Below are positions 7,145-14,465 of a stretch of DNA of 17,320 nucleotides, in pieces. Location of the stretch: contig CALDKR010000215.1 in the NCBI GenBank assembly GCA_937898095.1, positions 1 to 17,320 of the forward strand, read 5' to 3'. Within the stretch, counting starts at the first letter, position 1. Each line of letters begins with the position of its first letter. Below the pieces are notes generated by a model. The model was not told the DNA's origin. It made no database searches and saw nothing but the letters and a program-made list of their open reading frames with translations. Both the position numbers and the translations under genes were made by a program. This DNA is from an uncultured Rhodoluna sp. GTDB taxonomy: Bacteria > Actinomycetota > Actinomycetes > Actinomycetales > Microbacteriaceae.

Positions 7145-7811
7145 TCGCAAAAATCACAAGGGTGCATCAAAGATTGCCGTGATCGGCCTTGGTCGTTTTG
7201 GCACGGCACTCGCGCGCGAACTAATGGCCACGGGCCGTGAGGTTATGGGTGTTGACACCGACGAGAACCTTGTTCAGAACCTTGCTGCTGAGTTGACTCA
7301 CGTGGTCACCGCTGACTGCACAAACGCAGACACTCTTGAAGAGCTAAACATTCGTGACTTCGACCGCGTCGTGGTCGCAATTGGCAGCGACGTCGAGGCG
7401 AGCATTTTGACCGCATCGATGTTGCTCGAGTTTGGCGTTGCCGATGTTTGGGCAAAAGCCACCAGCGATGCCCACGGCCGCATTTTGCGTCAACTTGGCG
7501 TGCAGCATGTCGTTTTTCCTGAGAAAGACATGGGAAAGCGAATCGCACACCAGGTGGCTGGTGATCAGCTCGACTATGTTGAAATCGACGGCACATTTGT
7601 GATGGCGAAGACCGAGGCAGCCACAGATTTTGACGGAAAATCCCTGAATCAGCTTGGGCTTAGGGCAAAGTATGGCGTGATTGTGGTTGCAACTAGTCAT
7701 GGTGACGACACCTATGAGCCGGCAACCCCTGAAACCGTTATTGCCAAAAATGACTTTTTGATTGTGGCAGGGCCAAAAGCCAAAATCGAAAAGTTCTGCC
7801 GCTTGAACTAG
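7137..7811 (+). CDS. ktrA: KtrA/TrkA-type RCK regulatory subunit of potassium uptake
   Basis: This cytosolic 224-residue protein gates the KtrB channel in response to bound nucleotide. An N-terminal RCK_N Rossmann domain shows GLGRFG (17-22) and Asp40 at the end of the second strand, as in NAD(H)/ATP-binding RCK domains. A C-terminal RCK_C domain covers about 140-224. The length fits single-RCK KtrA, about half of the double-domain TrkA of E. coli. The start is TTG at 7137, inside the end of ktrB, with GAGAGG at 7124-7129. The TAG stop shares a CTAG tetramer with the stop of the convergent P-ATPase gene. Confidence 0.92.
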   Translation: MASRKNHKGASKIAVIGLGRFGTALARELMATGREVMGVDTDENLVQNLAAELTHVVTADCTNADTLEELNIRDFDRVVVAIGSDVEASILTASMLLEFGVADVWAKATSDAHGRILRQLGVQHVVFPEKDMGKRIAHQVAGDQLDYVEIDGTFVMAKTEAATDFDGKSLNQLGLRAKYGVIVVATSHGDDTYEPATPETVIAKNDFLIVAGPKAKIEKFCRLN

Positions 7812-9670
7812 CTCTTTTTTGATCTGTTCAGGGCAACCGGCACAAGAGCCCAAAGAATTGCCGCGGCATCAATTAGCTCTTGCGAAACAGCGCTAGCAGT
7901 GGCGTTGAACAAACCAAATGCGGAAACCAGCATCGTCAAAATTGCCAGACCCATGCCAAGACCCGATGCCTGAAGTGCGCGACGCCTTGCGCCTTGAGCG
8001 ATTTCAATAGCTGTCGCCAAGTGGCTTATTGAGTCTTCAACAATCACAACATCAGCGGCCTCGCTGGCTGCGGTCGAGCCTCTGGCGCCCATTGCAACGC
8101 CAGCGCTTGCAGCGGCCAAGGCTGGGGCATCATTGATTCCATCGCCGACCGCGATTACGGCACCTCTCGATGCTTGCATTTCGCTTCGAACCAAATCAAG
8201 TTTTTGCTCGGGCTTGAATTCCGCATAAACCCGGTCAACGCCCACAGTCAGGCCAATTTCATCAGCTGTTGTTTTTCGGTCACCAGACACTAAGAGAATT
8301 TTTGAAACCCCTAGGTCGCGAAGCTTAGAAATCGTCTCGGCCGCTTCTTCGCGAACCGGATCATCTAGCCCAATCACCGCAACTAATTTGCGCTCAACCC
8401 TAACTGCGATTATCAGCGAACTGCTGAGCTTGGCCCATTCAGGCAAGGCAAAGTCTGGTTGCCCGGCAAAAACTTCGTGACCATCAACCATGCCGGTTAG
8501 GCCATGCCCGTGCTCTTCTTTGACCTCAGTTGGTCGAGTCAGCTGCAATCCGCGTGATTTAGCGGCATGCACGATAGCGTGCGCAACCACGTGTGGGCTG
8601 GCTTGTTCAAGCGACGCAACCACGGCCAATACCTTGTCTGCATTTGCACCTGGAATCACACAAATTTCACTTATTTGGGGCCCACCGTGCGTGAGAGTGC
8701 CGGTTTTATCCAGCAGCACTGTCTTTGCGCGCGCCAACTGCTCAAGAGCAGCGCCACCCTTGATGATTGCCCCTCGACTAGCTGCTTTCGACATTCCTGA
8801 GATGATTGCGACCGGCACGGCCAAAATCAGCGGGCAAGGCGTGGCAGCCACGATGACCGCGACGGCATTTTCGACTCGACCACTAATGGCCCACGCTAAA
8901 AGCGCCAAGCCAATCGCAAACGGCACGAAACGCACAGCCCATTTGTTAGCCAAGCGCACTCCGGCGGCACTGCTGGCCTGAGCCTGCTGCACTAGTCGAA
9001 TTAGGTTCGAATATGTCGAATCAGCGGCGCTGCGAATCGCGGTTAGCTCAATAGTTGAACCGCTGTTCAGCACTCCTGATGAAACCTCTTCGCCGATTGA
9101 TCGCCACTGCGGAATCGGCTCGCCGGTCAACGCTGACTCATCAAAGGTGCCATCGGTCTCAAGCGTTCCATCGATCGGCACAACTTCGCCCGAGCGAACC
9201 ATCAAGCGGTCGCCAATTGCAACCTGAGCAAGTGGAATGTCTTCGATTACAACGCCTCGGTTAACTCTGTGGGCTATTTGAGGTGCCCGAGAAAGAAGCG
9301 CTTCAAGTTGCTGGCGCGCTCGACCCTCGGCCCATGATTCAAGTGCTCGACCGGTTGCTAGCATTACCGAAATCACCGAGGCTGCTAGCCATTCGGCAGT
9401 GAGCGCGGTTGCCGCTATCGAAATCACCGCAAGCACATCGCTGCCAAATTCGCGATGGCGAATTGCACGAATCACCCAAACGCTCGCAAGATAAAAGCCA
9501 ACAGCGGCGCCAACGGCATAGGCAAAAATAGCCAAAACCCCGAAACCAAAACTGCCTGCTAGCAAGCCACCAATGAGACTGGCCATTGAGGCGATTAGAA
9601 ATGAATAATCACCTTTGATAATTCGCGCAATTAATTTGTTGGGCACGCTTTGATTCTCGCATCGAATCAT
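7808..9670 (-). CDS. Heavy-metal-type P1B ATPase with TPC motif and no N-terminal metal-binding domain
   Basis: A membrane pump predicted to move a metal ion using ATP. The 620 residues include the actuator-domain TGEP loop (FDESALTGEP), the transmembrane metal-site motif TPCPL with Cys279, the phosphorylation site DKTGTLT (Asp321), an ATP-binding HGLTG segment and the hinge GDGINDAP (Asp510). Seven to eight membrane helices are expected for P1B pumps. No HMA (CXXC) domain is present at the N-terminus; Cys4 is the only cysteine before the first helices. CPC is usual for copper/zinc pumps; TPC is reported for the P1B-5 subgroup, but the C-terminal hemerythrin domain typical there is missing, so the metal is not assigned. 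The start at 9670 has no clear ribosome binding site; GTG at 9646 (codon 9) is an alternative. The gene is convergent with ktrA. Confidence 0.88.
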   Translation of the reverse strand: MIRCENQSVPNKLIARIIKGDYSFLIASMASLIGGLLAGSFGFGVLAIFAYAVGAAVGFYLASVWVIRAIRHREFGSDVLAVISIAATALTAEWLAASVISVMLATGRALESWAEGRARQQLEALLSRAPQIAHRVNRGVVIEDIPLAQVAIGDRLMVRSGEVVPIDGTLETDGTFDESALTGEPIPQWRSIGEEVSSGVLNSGSTIELTAIRSAADSTYSNLIRLVQQAQASSAAGVRLANKWAVRFVPFAIGLALLAWAISGRVENAVAVIVAATPCPLILAVPVAIISGMSKAASRGAIIKGGAALEQLARAKTVLLDKTGTLTHGGPQISEICVIPGANADKVLAVVASLEQASPHVVAHAIVHAAKSRGLQLTRPTEVKEEHGHGLTGMVDGHEVFAGQPDFALPEWAKLSSSLIIAVRVERKLVAVIGLDDPVREEAAETISKLRDLGVSKILLVSGDRKTTADEIGLTVGVDRVYAEFKPEQKLDLVRSEMQASRGAVIAVGDGINDAPALAAASAGVAMGARGSTAASEAADVVIVEDSISHLATAIEIAQGARRRALQASGLGMGLAILTMLVSAFGLFNATASAVSQELIDAAAILWALVPVALNRSKKS

Positions 9671-11090
9671 GTCAGCGAACTCACTTAGACTTCGACATAT
9701 GGGGTATCCAACGATTCAGTTTTTAGGTGCTGCAGGCACTGTCACCGGCAGCCGTTTTTTGCTCAGCAATGGCAGCACCAAAGTCATGGTCGACTGCGGA
9801 ATGTTTCAGGGCCTCAAAGAACTTCGCCTCAAAAACTGGCAGCCACTTGCAGTTGATCCCGGTGAAGTCGATGCGGTGATCCTGTCTCACGCCCACCTAG
9901 ACCACTGCGGCTATCTTCCAAAGTTGGTCAAAGACGGCTTTCGCGGCAAAATCCACGCAACTGAATACACCGCGAAACTTGCCGAGGTGATTTTGCTCGA
10001 CTCGGCTCGCATTCAAACTGAAGATGCAAAATATGCTGCGGCAAAGGGCTTTTCAAAACACGAGAGCCCAAAAGCGCTGTATGAAGAACCAGATGCCACT
10101 CGCGCAATTTCACAATTTAAAGTCGAGCCATTTGGCCAGCGCACAAAAGTTGCCGATTCAACATTCGTGACTTTTCACCCAGCGGGCCACATTCTTGGCG
10201 CGGCATACCTAGAAATTGAATTCTTCGGCAAGCGCCTTTTGTTCACCGGAGACCTCGGCCGCACAAACCACCCTTTGCTTGCCCCACCTGCCGGTTTGCC
10301 AGCCGGAAAATATGACGCGATCATCACAGAGTCAACTTATGGTGACCGCGAGCACGTCAAAGCATCTGATGACTTTGCCGAAGTAATCAATCAGACTGTC
10401 GATCGAGGCGGTTCGGTGCTTATTCCGGCATTTGCAGTCGACCGAACCGAAGTTATTTTGGTGCAGCTGCGCGAATTAATGCAGTCTGGCAAGATTCGCC
10501 GGGTGCCAATTTTTGCCGACTCTCCGATGGCGCTCAAGGCCCTGGCCTTTTATCGAGATGCAATCAACCGCGATTCTCCAGAGATTCGCGATGAAATTGT
10601 CGAACAGTGGCGCGACAAAGACCCCTTTAATCCAGGCACATTAACCGAATTGATGACGGTTGAAGAGTCGAAATCAATCAATAATCCGACCAGCCCGTGC
10701 ATCATAATTTCAGCCAGCGGCATGGCGACCGGTGGGCGAGTTGTGCATCACTTGGCCGACATGCTGCCAAAGCAGATTCACACCATCATGCTTGTTGGTT
10801 TTCAGGCCATGGGAACACGTGGTCGCCGATTGGCAGAGGGCGAGCAAGAAATCAAAATGCACGGGCACATGGTTCCGGTTCGGGCACAAATTGCTCAGAT
10901 TGAATCTTTCTCGGTGCATGCCGACTCGAATGAGCTGGTCGACTGGCTGAAGACTGTTTCTGAGGCGCCTGGTCAGGTTTTTGTGGTTCATGGCGAGGCC
11001 GGGGCTGCGGCCGATTTCAGCAACCGAATCAAATCAACCCTCGGATGGAAGAGCCACGCCCCTGAAGATGGCGAGATTGCTGAGCTCTAG
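9669..11090 (+). CDS. Metallo-beta-lactamase-fold, beta-CASP RNase-like protein (YSH1/CPSF73-like)
   Basis: Predicted zinc-dependent ribonuclease of the beta-CASP group. Motifs in order: DCGMFQG, HAHLDH (His74, His76, Asp78, His79, numbering from 9669), HPAGHILGA, GDLG, STYGDREH, then the beta-CASP part with ADSPMALKA and SASGMATGGRVVHH, and the C-terminal SVHADSNELVDWL and VHGE. The longest frame gives 473 residues from ATG 9669, overlapping the divergent ATPase start codon. The start at codon 11 (ATG 9699, MGYPTIQFLGAAGTVTG) is more likely because homologues begin at that strand and TAGACT (9686-9691) sits seven bases before it, giving a leaderless mRNA. The RNA target is unknown; RNase J and KH-domain archaeal forms are related but longer. 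Confidence 0.88.
   Translation: MSANSLRLRHMGYPTIQFLGAAGTVTGSRFLLSNGSTKVMVDCGMFQGLKELRLKNWQPLAVDPGEVDAVILSHAHLDHCGYLPKLVKDGFRGKIHATEYTAKLAEVILLDSARIQTEDAKYAAAKGFSKHESPKALYEEPDATRAISQFKVEPFGQRTKVADSTFVTFHPAGHILGAAYLEIEFFGKRLLFTGDLGRTNHPLLAPPAGLPAGKYDAIITESTYGDREHVKASDDFAEVINQTVDRGGSVLIPAFAVDRTEVILVQLRELMQSGKIRRVPIFADSPMALKALAFYRDAINRDSPEIRDEIVEQWRDKDPFNPGTLTELMTVEESKSINNPTSPCIIISASGMATGGRVVHHLADMLPKQIHTIMLVGFQAMGTRGRRLAEGEQEIKMHGHMVPVRAQIAQIESFSVHADSNELVDWLKTVSEAPGQVFVVHGEAGAAADFSNRIKSTLGWKSHAPEDGEIAEL
9686..9691 (+). promoter_or_regulatory. Candidate -10 box for a leaderless beta-CASP gene
   Basis: TAGACT lies seven bases before ATG 9699, which would place transcription start on the A of the start codon. 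No Shine-Dalgarno sequence is present before either possible start of this gene. Confidence 0.4.
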
Positions 11091-11094
11091 GGCT

Positions 11095-11100
11095 TAGCCT
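11095..11100 (+). promoter_or_regulatory. Candidate -10 box for a leaderless first carboxypeptidase gene
   Basis: TAGCCT is followed by six bases and then ATG 11107. The box lies directly after the TAG stop of the upstream RNase-like gene (11088-11090). No ribosome binding site is seen, so leaderless translation is favoured. Confidence 0.35.
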
Positions 11101-11103
11101 CAA

Positions 11104-12456
11104 TTGATGCACAAGAACTTGAAACGCTTTTTTGCGCTCGCCGCAGGGCTAGCCCTGATGTTGTCGGGCGGCATTTCTAGCCCGAGCGCATTTGCCGTTG
11201 AAGAAACAATCTCAAGCTCGGTGCGTCCATATCCGACCGGGCCTTTCAAGCCGTGCTCTGCATCAAAAACTGTCAAGCAACCCGCTCTGGGCAAGTTCTA
11301 TGCCTATGCAATCGATGCGGTTTCCGGTCGGGTGTTGGTTGATCTGAGGGGCGGTGAAACAACGCCATCTGCCTCGGTTCTGAAGGTGCTCACCGCCGCT
11401 TCGGCAATGACAAACCTGCCCGCAACCTATCGAGCAGAAACCAAAATCTATTCCACCGTTTCTGAGCCTGGCACCATCATTGTTCGTGGTGGTGGCGACC
11501 ACACGCTGAGCAGAATGACTGGCGAGAGCTACACGACATATTGGCGCCCAGCGAGGCTTGAAACCCTGGCAAAAAAGTTTTTCAAGGTTTATCCGGTTGA
11601 TGCGCCAATCACCAAAATCATTCTCGACGGCAGCTTCTTTGAAGGTGAAAGCTATAACCGCTTCTGGAAGTCGAGTGATCGCACCAATGGATACATTTCT
11701 CACATCACAGCCCTGCAGGTTGATGCCGACCGAGCCAATCCAGATTTAACTGACAAAAAATACAACGGCTATAGAAGCACTGACCCGATCATGGCGACTG
11801 GTCGAGCAGTCAAAGCGGCATTAGGTGAGCGCGCCCAGAGTGCCACACTTGAGCTCGGCACTTTGCCGCTCGACGCAATCGAAGTCACCAAGGTCAGCTC
11901 GCAGACAATTAATACTTGGCTCGGGCACGCCCTCGGGCTCTCTGACAACACCGAAACCGAATTCATTGCTCGTCACGCTGCATTGGCAGCAGGTTTTCCG
12001 GCAAGTTTCGATTCAATTCAACCGATGGTCAAAACCACACTCAAATCTCTGGGCATCAATTCGACCGGCTTAGTCATGAAAGACGCTTCGGGTTTGTCGC
12101 AATTTGATCGAGTGACGCCAAAAATGGTTGCCCAACTAATGGCAAAAGTGGCCACTTCAGATTCTTATCTAGCCAAGATGGAAGGCATGCTTCCGGTTGC
12201 GGGCAAAACCGGAACCCTTGCTGGGCGATTCACCGGATACAACGCGGTAGCTCGCGGCTTTGTCAAAGCGAAATCCGGATACATACCTGGGCTTTATAGC
12301 TTGGCCGGAATCATCGACTCAAAAGACGGCGGTCGAATAGCATTTGCGATTTTTGCTCGAAGCGGTGAGGGCAAGTCGGTTGGATATTTAGCCAGACCGG
12401 CACTCGACTCGGTGGCTGCCAAGTTTTATCGCTGTGGCCTTGGCCTCACTTTGTAA
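11104..12456 (+). CDS. dacB: D-alanyl-D-alanine carboxypeptidase/endopeptidase, S13 (PBP4-type), first copy
   Basis: An exported serine peptidase that trims or cleaves peptidoglycan stem peptides. It has a signal peptide (basic HKNLKR, hydrophobic 9-30, AFA before VEE) and the S13 motifs: SVLK with nucleophile Ser91 and Lys94, then SDN at 280-282. At the usual third-motif position (after LPV...GTL..RF) there is KSG (390-392, VKAKSG), not KTG; a KTG does occur at 368-370 (GKTGTL), where the family normally has DGTL. Cys51 and Cys444 match the cysteines of the next gene's product and could form a disulfide. The frame opens at TTG 11104, but ATG 11107 fits a leaderless start six bases after TAGCCT. 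It is followed 28 bp later by a second paralogue. Confidence 0.86.
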   Translation: MMHKNLKRFFALAAGLALMLSGGISSPSAFAVEETISSSVRPYPTGPFKPCSASKTVKQPALGKFYAYAIDAVSGRVLVDLRGGETTPSASVLKVLTAASAMTNLPATYRAETKIYSTVSEPGTIIVRGGGDHTLSRMTGESYTTYWRPARLETLAKKFFKVYPVDAPITKIILDGSFFEGESYNRFWKSSDRTNGYISHITALQVDADRANPDLTDKKYNGYRSTDPIMATGRAVKAALGERAQSATLELGTLPLDAIEVTKVSSQTINTWLGHALGLSDNTETEFIARHAALAAGFPASFDSIQPMVKTTLKSLGINSTGLVMKDASGLSQFDRVTPKMVAQLMAKVATSDSYLAKMEGMLPVAGKTGTLAGRFTGYNAVARGFVKAKSGYIPGLYSLAGIIDSKDGGRIAFAIFARSGEGKSVGYLARPALDSVAAKFYRCGLGLTL

Positions 12457-12479
12457 ACTTGCAGTTATTGATTGAGGAG
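12454..12479 (+). promoter_or_regulatory. Possible internal promoter and ribosome binding site before the second carboxypeptidase gene
   Basis: TAAACT (12454-12459) includes the TAA stop of the first carboxypeptidase gene and fits a -10 box. GAGGAG (12474-12479) is a strong Shine-Dalgarno sequence five bases before the TTG start at 12485, and it decides that start. The promoter part is speculative; the ribosome binding site is clear. Confidence 0.4.
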
Positions 12480-12484
12480 TCGAA

Positions 12485-13861
12485 TTGACTGAAGAAAAAA
12501 CCGGTTTTGCATACTTCAAGCAGGTTGGCATCGGTGCGCTAGCTGGCGTGGTCACACTTGGTTTGATTATCGCCGGTTATGGCCTAAGTGGCGGGCAACC
12601 GCCAGTGAGTCAGCCGACCGCAGCTGAAACTTCGACTCCGACTCCTTCGCAGAGCACCAGCGCATCTGCAAATGCACGCCAGTGTTCAGTGGCAGAGCAG
12701 GTTGGAGCTTTTACTCCTGAGCGTCTTCAGGCGATTGTTATCAATGCCAAAACTGATGAGGTTCTTTTTGATCGTTCATCAGACATTCCGGCTTCAACTG
12801 CATCAACCATGAAACTGCTAACCGCTGCCGCTGCGCTAAACACACTCGGCCCTAACTATCGAGCCGACACCCGCGTCTATCAAGATGCGACCGACCCAGG
12901 AACAATCATTCTGGTTGGCGGTGGCGACCCAACTTTGTCTCGCGTTGCCGCAGGCAAGCAGTCGGTCTATCGCGATGCACCAAAGCTTTCTACTTTGGCG
13001 ATTCAGGTGACTCAAAAGTTGGCTGGCACGCCAATCACTCACATTGTCGTCGATAGCTCGCTCTTCACCGGGCCAAGCTGGGAGCCAAGCTGGGAGCGCT
13101 CAGAGCAAACCCAGGGATACATGTCTGAAGTAACCGCCCTTCAGGTGGATGGTGACCGCAGCAACCCTGGCGCCGAGACTTCGCCCCGAAGCACATCACC
13201 AGTTTTGAATGCTGGAAAATATTTCAGAACTGCACTAGGAGCTGCAGCCAAGGGGGCGACCATCTCAGTTGGAATCGCTCCAGATGATGCGACTCAAATT
13301 GCAAAAGTTAGCTCGCAGCCAATCAGCAAGTGGATTCAGCACATACTGCAGGTGTCAGACAACACCCAGGCTGAGGCACTCGCGAGACTGGTTTCTATTG
13401 ACCAGGGTTTTGACGGGTCGTTTAGCTCGCTAAACGCCGCCTATAAAAAGGCCCTTGCCTCGACTCAGCTTGATTTCACAAGTGTTGTTTTCAAAGACGG
13501 CTCAGGTCTGAGCGATTTCAATGCGGTTTCGCCAGCGACAATGGCAAACTTCATGAAGCTGGTTTATGGCGCCGCGGGCAATTTTGCTCTTATCAAGCAG
13601 GCCTTGCCGGTTTCGGCCGAGTCAGGCTCATTGGCTAGCCGATTCAAAGGTGACAACCTAGATGCAGCAGGCAAAGTTCACGCCAAAACTGGGTGGATCA
13701 AGAAGGGCTACACGCTGGTTGGCTATACCGATGCGAAAGACACCACACCGCTGCTTTTTGCTGTCTATGCCCTCGGCACCGTGACCGAAGAAACTAAGCA
13801 AAAAATCGACAATTTGGTCACGGGCTTTTATCGCTGTGGTGACCAACTTTCAAACGAATAA
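12485..13861 (+). CDS. dacB: D-alanyl-D-alanine carboxypeptidase/endopeptidase, S13 (PBP4-type), second copy
   Basis: Membrane-anchored or secreted paralogue of the preceding protein, 458 residues. One hydrophobic helix (14-35) with no obvious cleavage site is followed by a Ser/Thr/Pro linker (38-66) that would span the inner wall zone. The catalytic domain has STMK with Ser107 and Lys110, SDN at 291-293 and the standard KTG at 401-403 (VHAKTGW), so all three motifs are canonical, unlike in copy one. Cys67 and Cys451 (YRCG) match the pair in copy one. The start is TTG 12485 with GAGGAG. A perfect 12-bp tandem repeat at 13073-13096 codes for PSWE twice. Tandem duplication followed by divergence is inferred. 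Confidence 0.9.
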   Translation: MTEEKTGFAYFKQVGIGALAGVVTLGLIIAGYGLSGGQPPVSQPTAAETSTPTPSQSTSASANARQCSVAEQVGAFTPERLQAIVINAKTDEVLFDRSSDIPASTASTMKLLTAAAALNTLGPNYRADTRVYQDATDPGTIILVGGGDPTLSRVAAGKQSVYRDAPKLSTLAIQVTQKLAGTPITHIVVDSSLFTGPSWEPSWERSEQTQGYMSEVTALQVDGDRSNPGAETSPRSTSPVLNAGKYFRTALGAAAKGATISVGIAPDDATQIAKVSSQPISKWIQHILQVSDNTQAEALARLVSIDQGFDGSFSSLNAAYKKALASTQLDFTSVVFKDGSGLSDFNAVSPATMANFMKLVYGAAGNFALIKQALPVSAESGSLASRFKGDNLDAAGKVHAKTGWIKKGYTLVGYTDAKDTTPLLFAVYALGTVTEETKQKIDNLVTGFYRCGDQLSNE

Positions 13862-13870
13862 GGCCAATCA

Positions 13871-14455
13871 ATGACCAAAGCGCTGTTAATCATCGATGTT
13901 CAAAATGACTTTTGCGAGGGCGGCTCTCTAGCCTGTGCCGGTGGGGCGGCGGTCGCTGCCAACATCAGCAGCTATCTAGAAGCCAGCAAAAATCAGTATG
14001 ACTTTGTGATTGCCTCGCGCGACTGGCACGACGCAGACAACCTGAATAGCGGGCACTTTGCTGCCTCAGGTGAAGATCCAGACTGGGTCAGCAGCTGGCC
14101 AGTGCACTGCGTTGCCGGCACTCAGGGTGCTGAATATCACCCGAACCTAAACATTGCCGCTATTGATATTCACATCGAAAAGGGCCAGGGGGTCGCGGCC
14201 TATTCGATTTTCGACGGCAGAACCTCAGAGGGCAAACCGTTTGCAGAGCTGGTTCAGGAGCTAAAAATTGATGAGGTTGACGTAGCTGGAATCGCAACCG
14301 ACTATTGCGTTTTGGCATCGGCACTCGATGCACGCAAGGCTGGCCTTGAAGTCACAGTGCTCACCAATCTCACTGCTGGAGTGGCCGCTGAAAGCACCGA
14401 AAATGCAATCGACCAGCTGGTTGATGCCGGCTGCTTGGTCGGCTTCAGCAACTAG
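13871..14455 (+). CDS. pncA: Nicotinamidase (isochorismatase-like hydrolase)
   Basis: Hydrolyses nicotinamide to nicotinate and ammonia for NAD salvage in the cytosol. All key residues of the PncA family are visible in the 194 residues: the catalytic triad Asp9 (IIDVQNDF), Lys104 (HIEKGQ) and Cys146 (ATDYCV); metal ligands Asp51, His53 and His62 (RDWH...GHF); and the Ala142-Thr143 pair that forms the usual cis peptide. The length is typical. ATG 13871 has AAGG at 13860-13863, which overlaps the TAA stop of the preceding carboxypeptidase gene, so the genes are probably co-transcribed. Pyrazinamidase activity is common in the family. Confidence 0.93.
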   Translation: MTKALLIIDVQNDFCEGGSLACAGGAAVAANISSYLEASKNQYDFVIASRDWHDADNLNSGHFAASGEDPDWVSSWPVHCVAGTQGAEYHPNLNIAAIDIHIEKGQGVAAYSIFDGRTSEGKPFAELVQELKIDEVDVAGIATDYCVLASALDARKAGLEVTVLTNLTAGVAAESTENAIDQLVDAGCLVGFSN

Positions 14456-14458
14456 GCT
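14453..14458 (+). promoter_or_regulatory. Candidate -10 box overlapping the pncA stop codon
   Basis: TAGGCT starts with the TAG stop of the nicotinamidase gene and lies seven bases before ATG 14466, the most likely epimerase start. No ribosome binding site precedes that ATG, which supports a leaderless transcript from here. Confidence 0.4.
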
Positions 14459-14465
14459 TATCGCT

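Noticed and set aside
7298..7853. Leftward open frames across ktrA, one of 169 codons
   Set aside because: ktrA has full RCK motifs on the plus strand, and the leftward translations are rich in Cys/His/Arg with no recognisable domain.
12202..12213. KTG at residues 368-370 of the first carboxypeptidase as its catalytic third motif
   Set aside because: By alignment with the second copy and the general S13 pattern it sits at the GTL..RF element; the third motif position holds KSG at 390-392.
13073..13096. Perfect 12-bp tandem repeat in the second carboxypeptidase gene as a recent slippage insertion
   Set aside because: The paralogue has the same number of residues in this region, so there is no sign of an insertion; noted only within the gene entry.
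14328..14465. N-terminal extension of the epimerase frame
   Set aside because: It overlaps pncA for its whole length in another frame and does not look like the epimerase family; ATG 14466 has a good leaderless context.
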